A DNA stretch of 23,328 nucleotides from JAIVJZ01 sp035296385 (GTDB taxonomy: Bacteria; Acidobacteriota; Blastocatellia; Pyrinomonadales; Pyrinomonadaceae), in the NCBI GenBank assembly GCA_035296385.1, contig DATHBB010000308.1, forward strand, positions 1-23,328. Direction: 5' to 3'. Positions within the stretch are counted from its first letter, which is position 1. Each line of letters starts with the position of its first letter. Positions 22,711 to 23,328 of this stretch are shown here, piece by piece. The notes under the pieces were generated by a model. It had not been told where the DNA came from, searched no databases, and saw nothing but the letters and a program-made list of their open reading frames with translations. The position numbers and the translations under genes are program-made.

Positions 22711-23328
22711 TCAAACGGCAGCCGGATCGCTGACGGGTTCGGCGGGCGGTTTGTGTATGCCGCTCGCGCGTGTGCGCGTCGCGTGCGCGCCCATGCCGAC
22801 GGAGGCCGACATGAAAGGCCGCTCGAAGAGGCGGAAGAACATCCACGCGAAGAGCACGGAGAGCGGCGTCATGATCACGACCGAGATGGCCGGAATGTGC
22901 AGCCGTGTGAAGCCGAACCAGTACCACTGCATGAGCACGAAGAGGTGCGTCAGGTAGAGCGAGTAAGAGATTAGCCCTAACCCTGCGAGCGCGACCAGCA
23001 GGCGCGACGCGCGACGCGCCATCTCGCGCCGCCGCTGCTCCGCGCGCACGGCGGAGTTCACTAGCACGAAGAAGCCCAAGCCCCACGCCGGATGCATCAG
23101 GAGCCAGCCCGGGTCGTGCAGCCACCTGATGTGATCGACTTTCGGCAGCCACGTCGCGAGTCCCATCGCCAGGAGCAAAGCGGCAACGCCCGCGCGCAGT
23201 TTGTAACACCACGCGGGCAGTTGCACGACGCCGAGCGCCGCCTCGACGCTCAACGCGCCCAAAGCCCAGATGAACCAGTTCGTCGCCGCCGATTCGCCGA
23301 CGGGGATTTGCACGCCGAAGAAGTTGAA
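22711..23328 (-). CDS. Acyltransferase-3 family membrane protein, C-terminal part
   Basis: The frame runs off the right edge of the window, with at least five in-frame codons (FNFFG) before the GTG at 23313, so the N-terminal part, including the expected catalytic histidine, is outside. The visible 200 residues contain several hydrophobic helices (FIWALGALSVEAALGVV, AALLLAMGLATWL, GLGFFVLVNSAVRA, LLVALAGLGLISYSLYLTHLFVL, ISVVIMTPLSVLFAWMFF). They end with RLFERPFM, the typical close of OafA/YrhL-type acyltransferases. LISYSLYLTHLFVLMQWYW is the most characteristic segment. Such enzymes O-acylate cell-surface sugars. The C-terminal tail is short and polar. Co-expression with the metallopeptidase is possible given the spacing. 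Confidence 0.82.
   Translation of the reverse strand, partial: FNFFGVQIPVGESAATNWFIWALGALSVEAALGVVQLPAWCYKLRAGVAALLLAMGLATWLPKVDHIRWLHDPGWLLMHPAWGLGFFVLVNSAVRAEQRRREMARRASRLLVALAGLGLISYSLYLTHLFVLMQWYWFGFTRLHIPAISVVIMTPLSVLFAWMFFRLFERPFMSASVGMGAHATRTRASGIHKPPAEPVSDPAAV

Overview
The window is GC-rich, densely coded bacterial chromosome. The protein mix (three-part xanthine dehydrogenase, membrane urate oxidase PuuD, DUF433/DUF5615 pair, DUF1570/TPR peptidase, duplicated retropepsin-like protease, dispersed CGCAGAG repeats) suggests Acidobacteriota, most likely Blastocatellia. That placement is inference from protein style; there is no rRNA marker here. No tRNA, rRNA, CRISPR array or intact insertion sequence was seen.

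Layout. 1-2058 (+) is a prolyl oligopeptidase cut by the left edge. 2059-2396 is a non-coding gap with a long hairpin and a MITE-like inverted-repeat element. 2397-3625 (-) holds a nucleotidyl-cyclase-like protein and a DUF5615/DUF433 toxin-antitoxin pair. 3790-11658 (+) is an eight-gene purine catabolism operon. 11772-17545 (-) holds an Asp/Arg-rich exported protein, an orphan antitoxin-like protein, a DUF6986 aldolase-like protein, a small membrane protein, an SGNH hydrolase and nicotinate phosphoribosyltransferase. 17686-20918 (+) holds two exported proteins, one unknown and one aspartyl protease. 21084-23328 (-) holds a TPR metallopeptidase and an acyltransferase-3 protein cut by the right edge.

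The centre of interest is the purine operon. Its genes encode, in order, the molybdenum, 2Fe-2S and FAD subunits of xanthine dehydrogenase, allantoinase, allantoicase, OHCU decarboxylase (UraD), HIU hydrolase (UraH) and PuuD. Together they account for xanthine -> urate -> 5-hydroxyisourate -> OHCU -> allantoin -> allantoate -> ureidoglycolate + urea. The first five genes are joined by 4-base stop/start overlaps. No transporter, regulator, XdhC-type molybdenum chaperone, ureidoglycolate lyase, urease or glyoxylate-consuming enzyme of known type is present. PuuD lacks the cytochrome c domain of its proteobacterial counterpart. About 1.1 kb downstream, on the opposite strand, is a DUF6986 HpcH/HpaI-like protein that could handle the glyoxylate or ureidoglycolate end of the pathway. 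That role is a hypothesis.

Two of the three convergent gene junctions carry members of the same roughly 50-bp CGCAGAG repeat family next to long hairpins. The third has a conventional GC-rich terminator.
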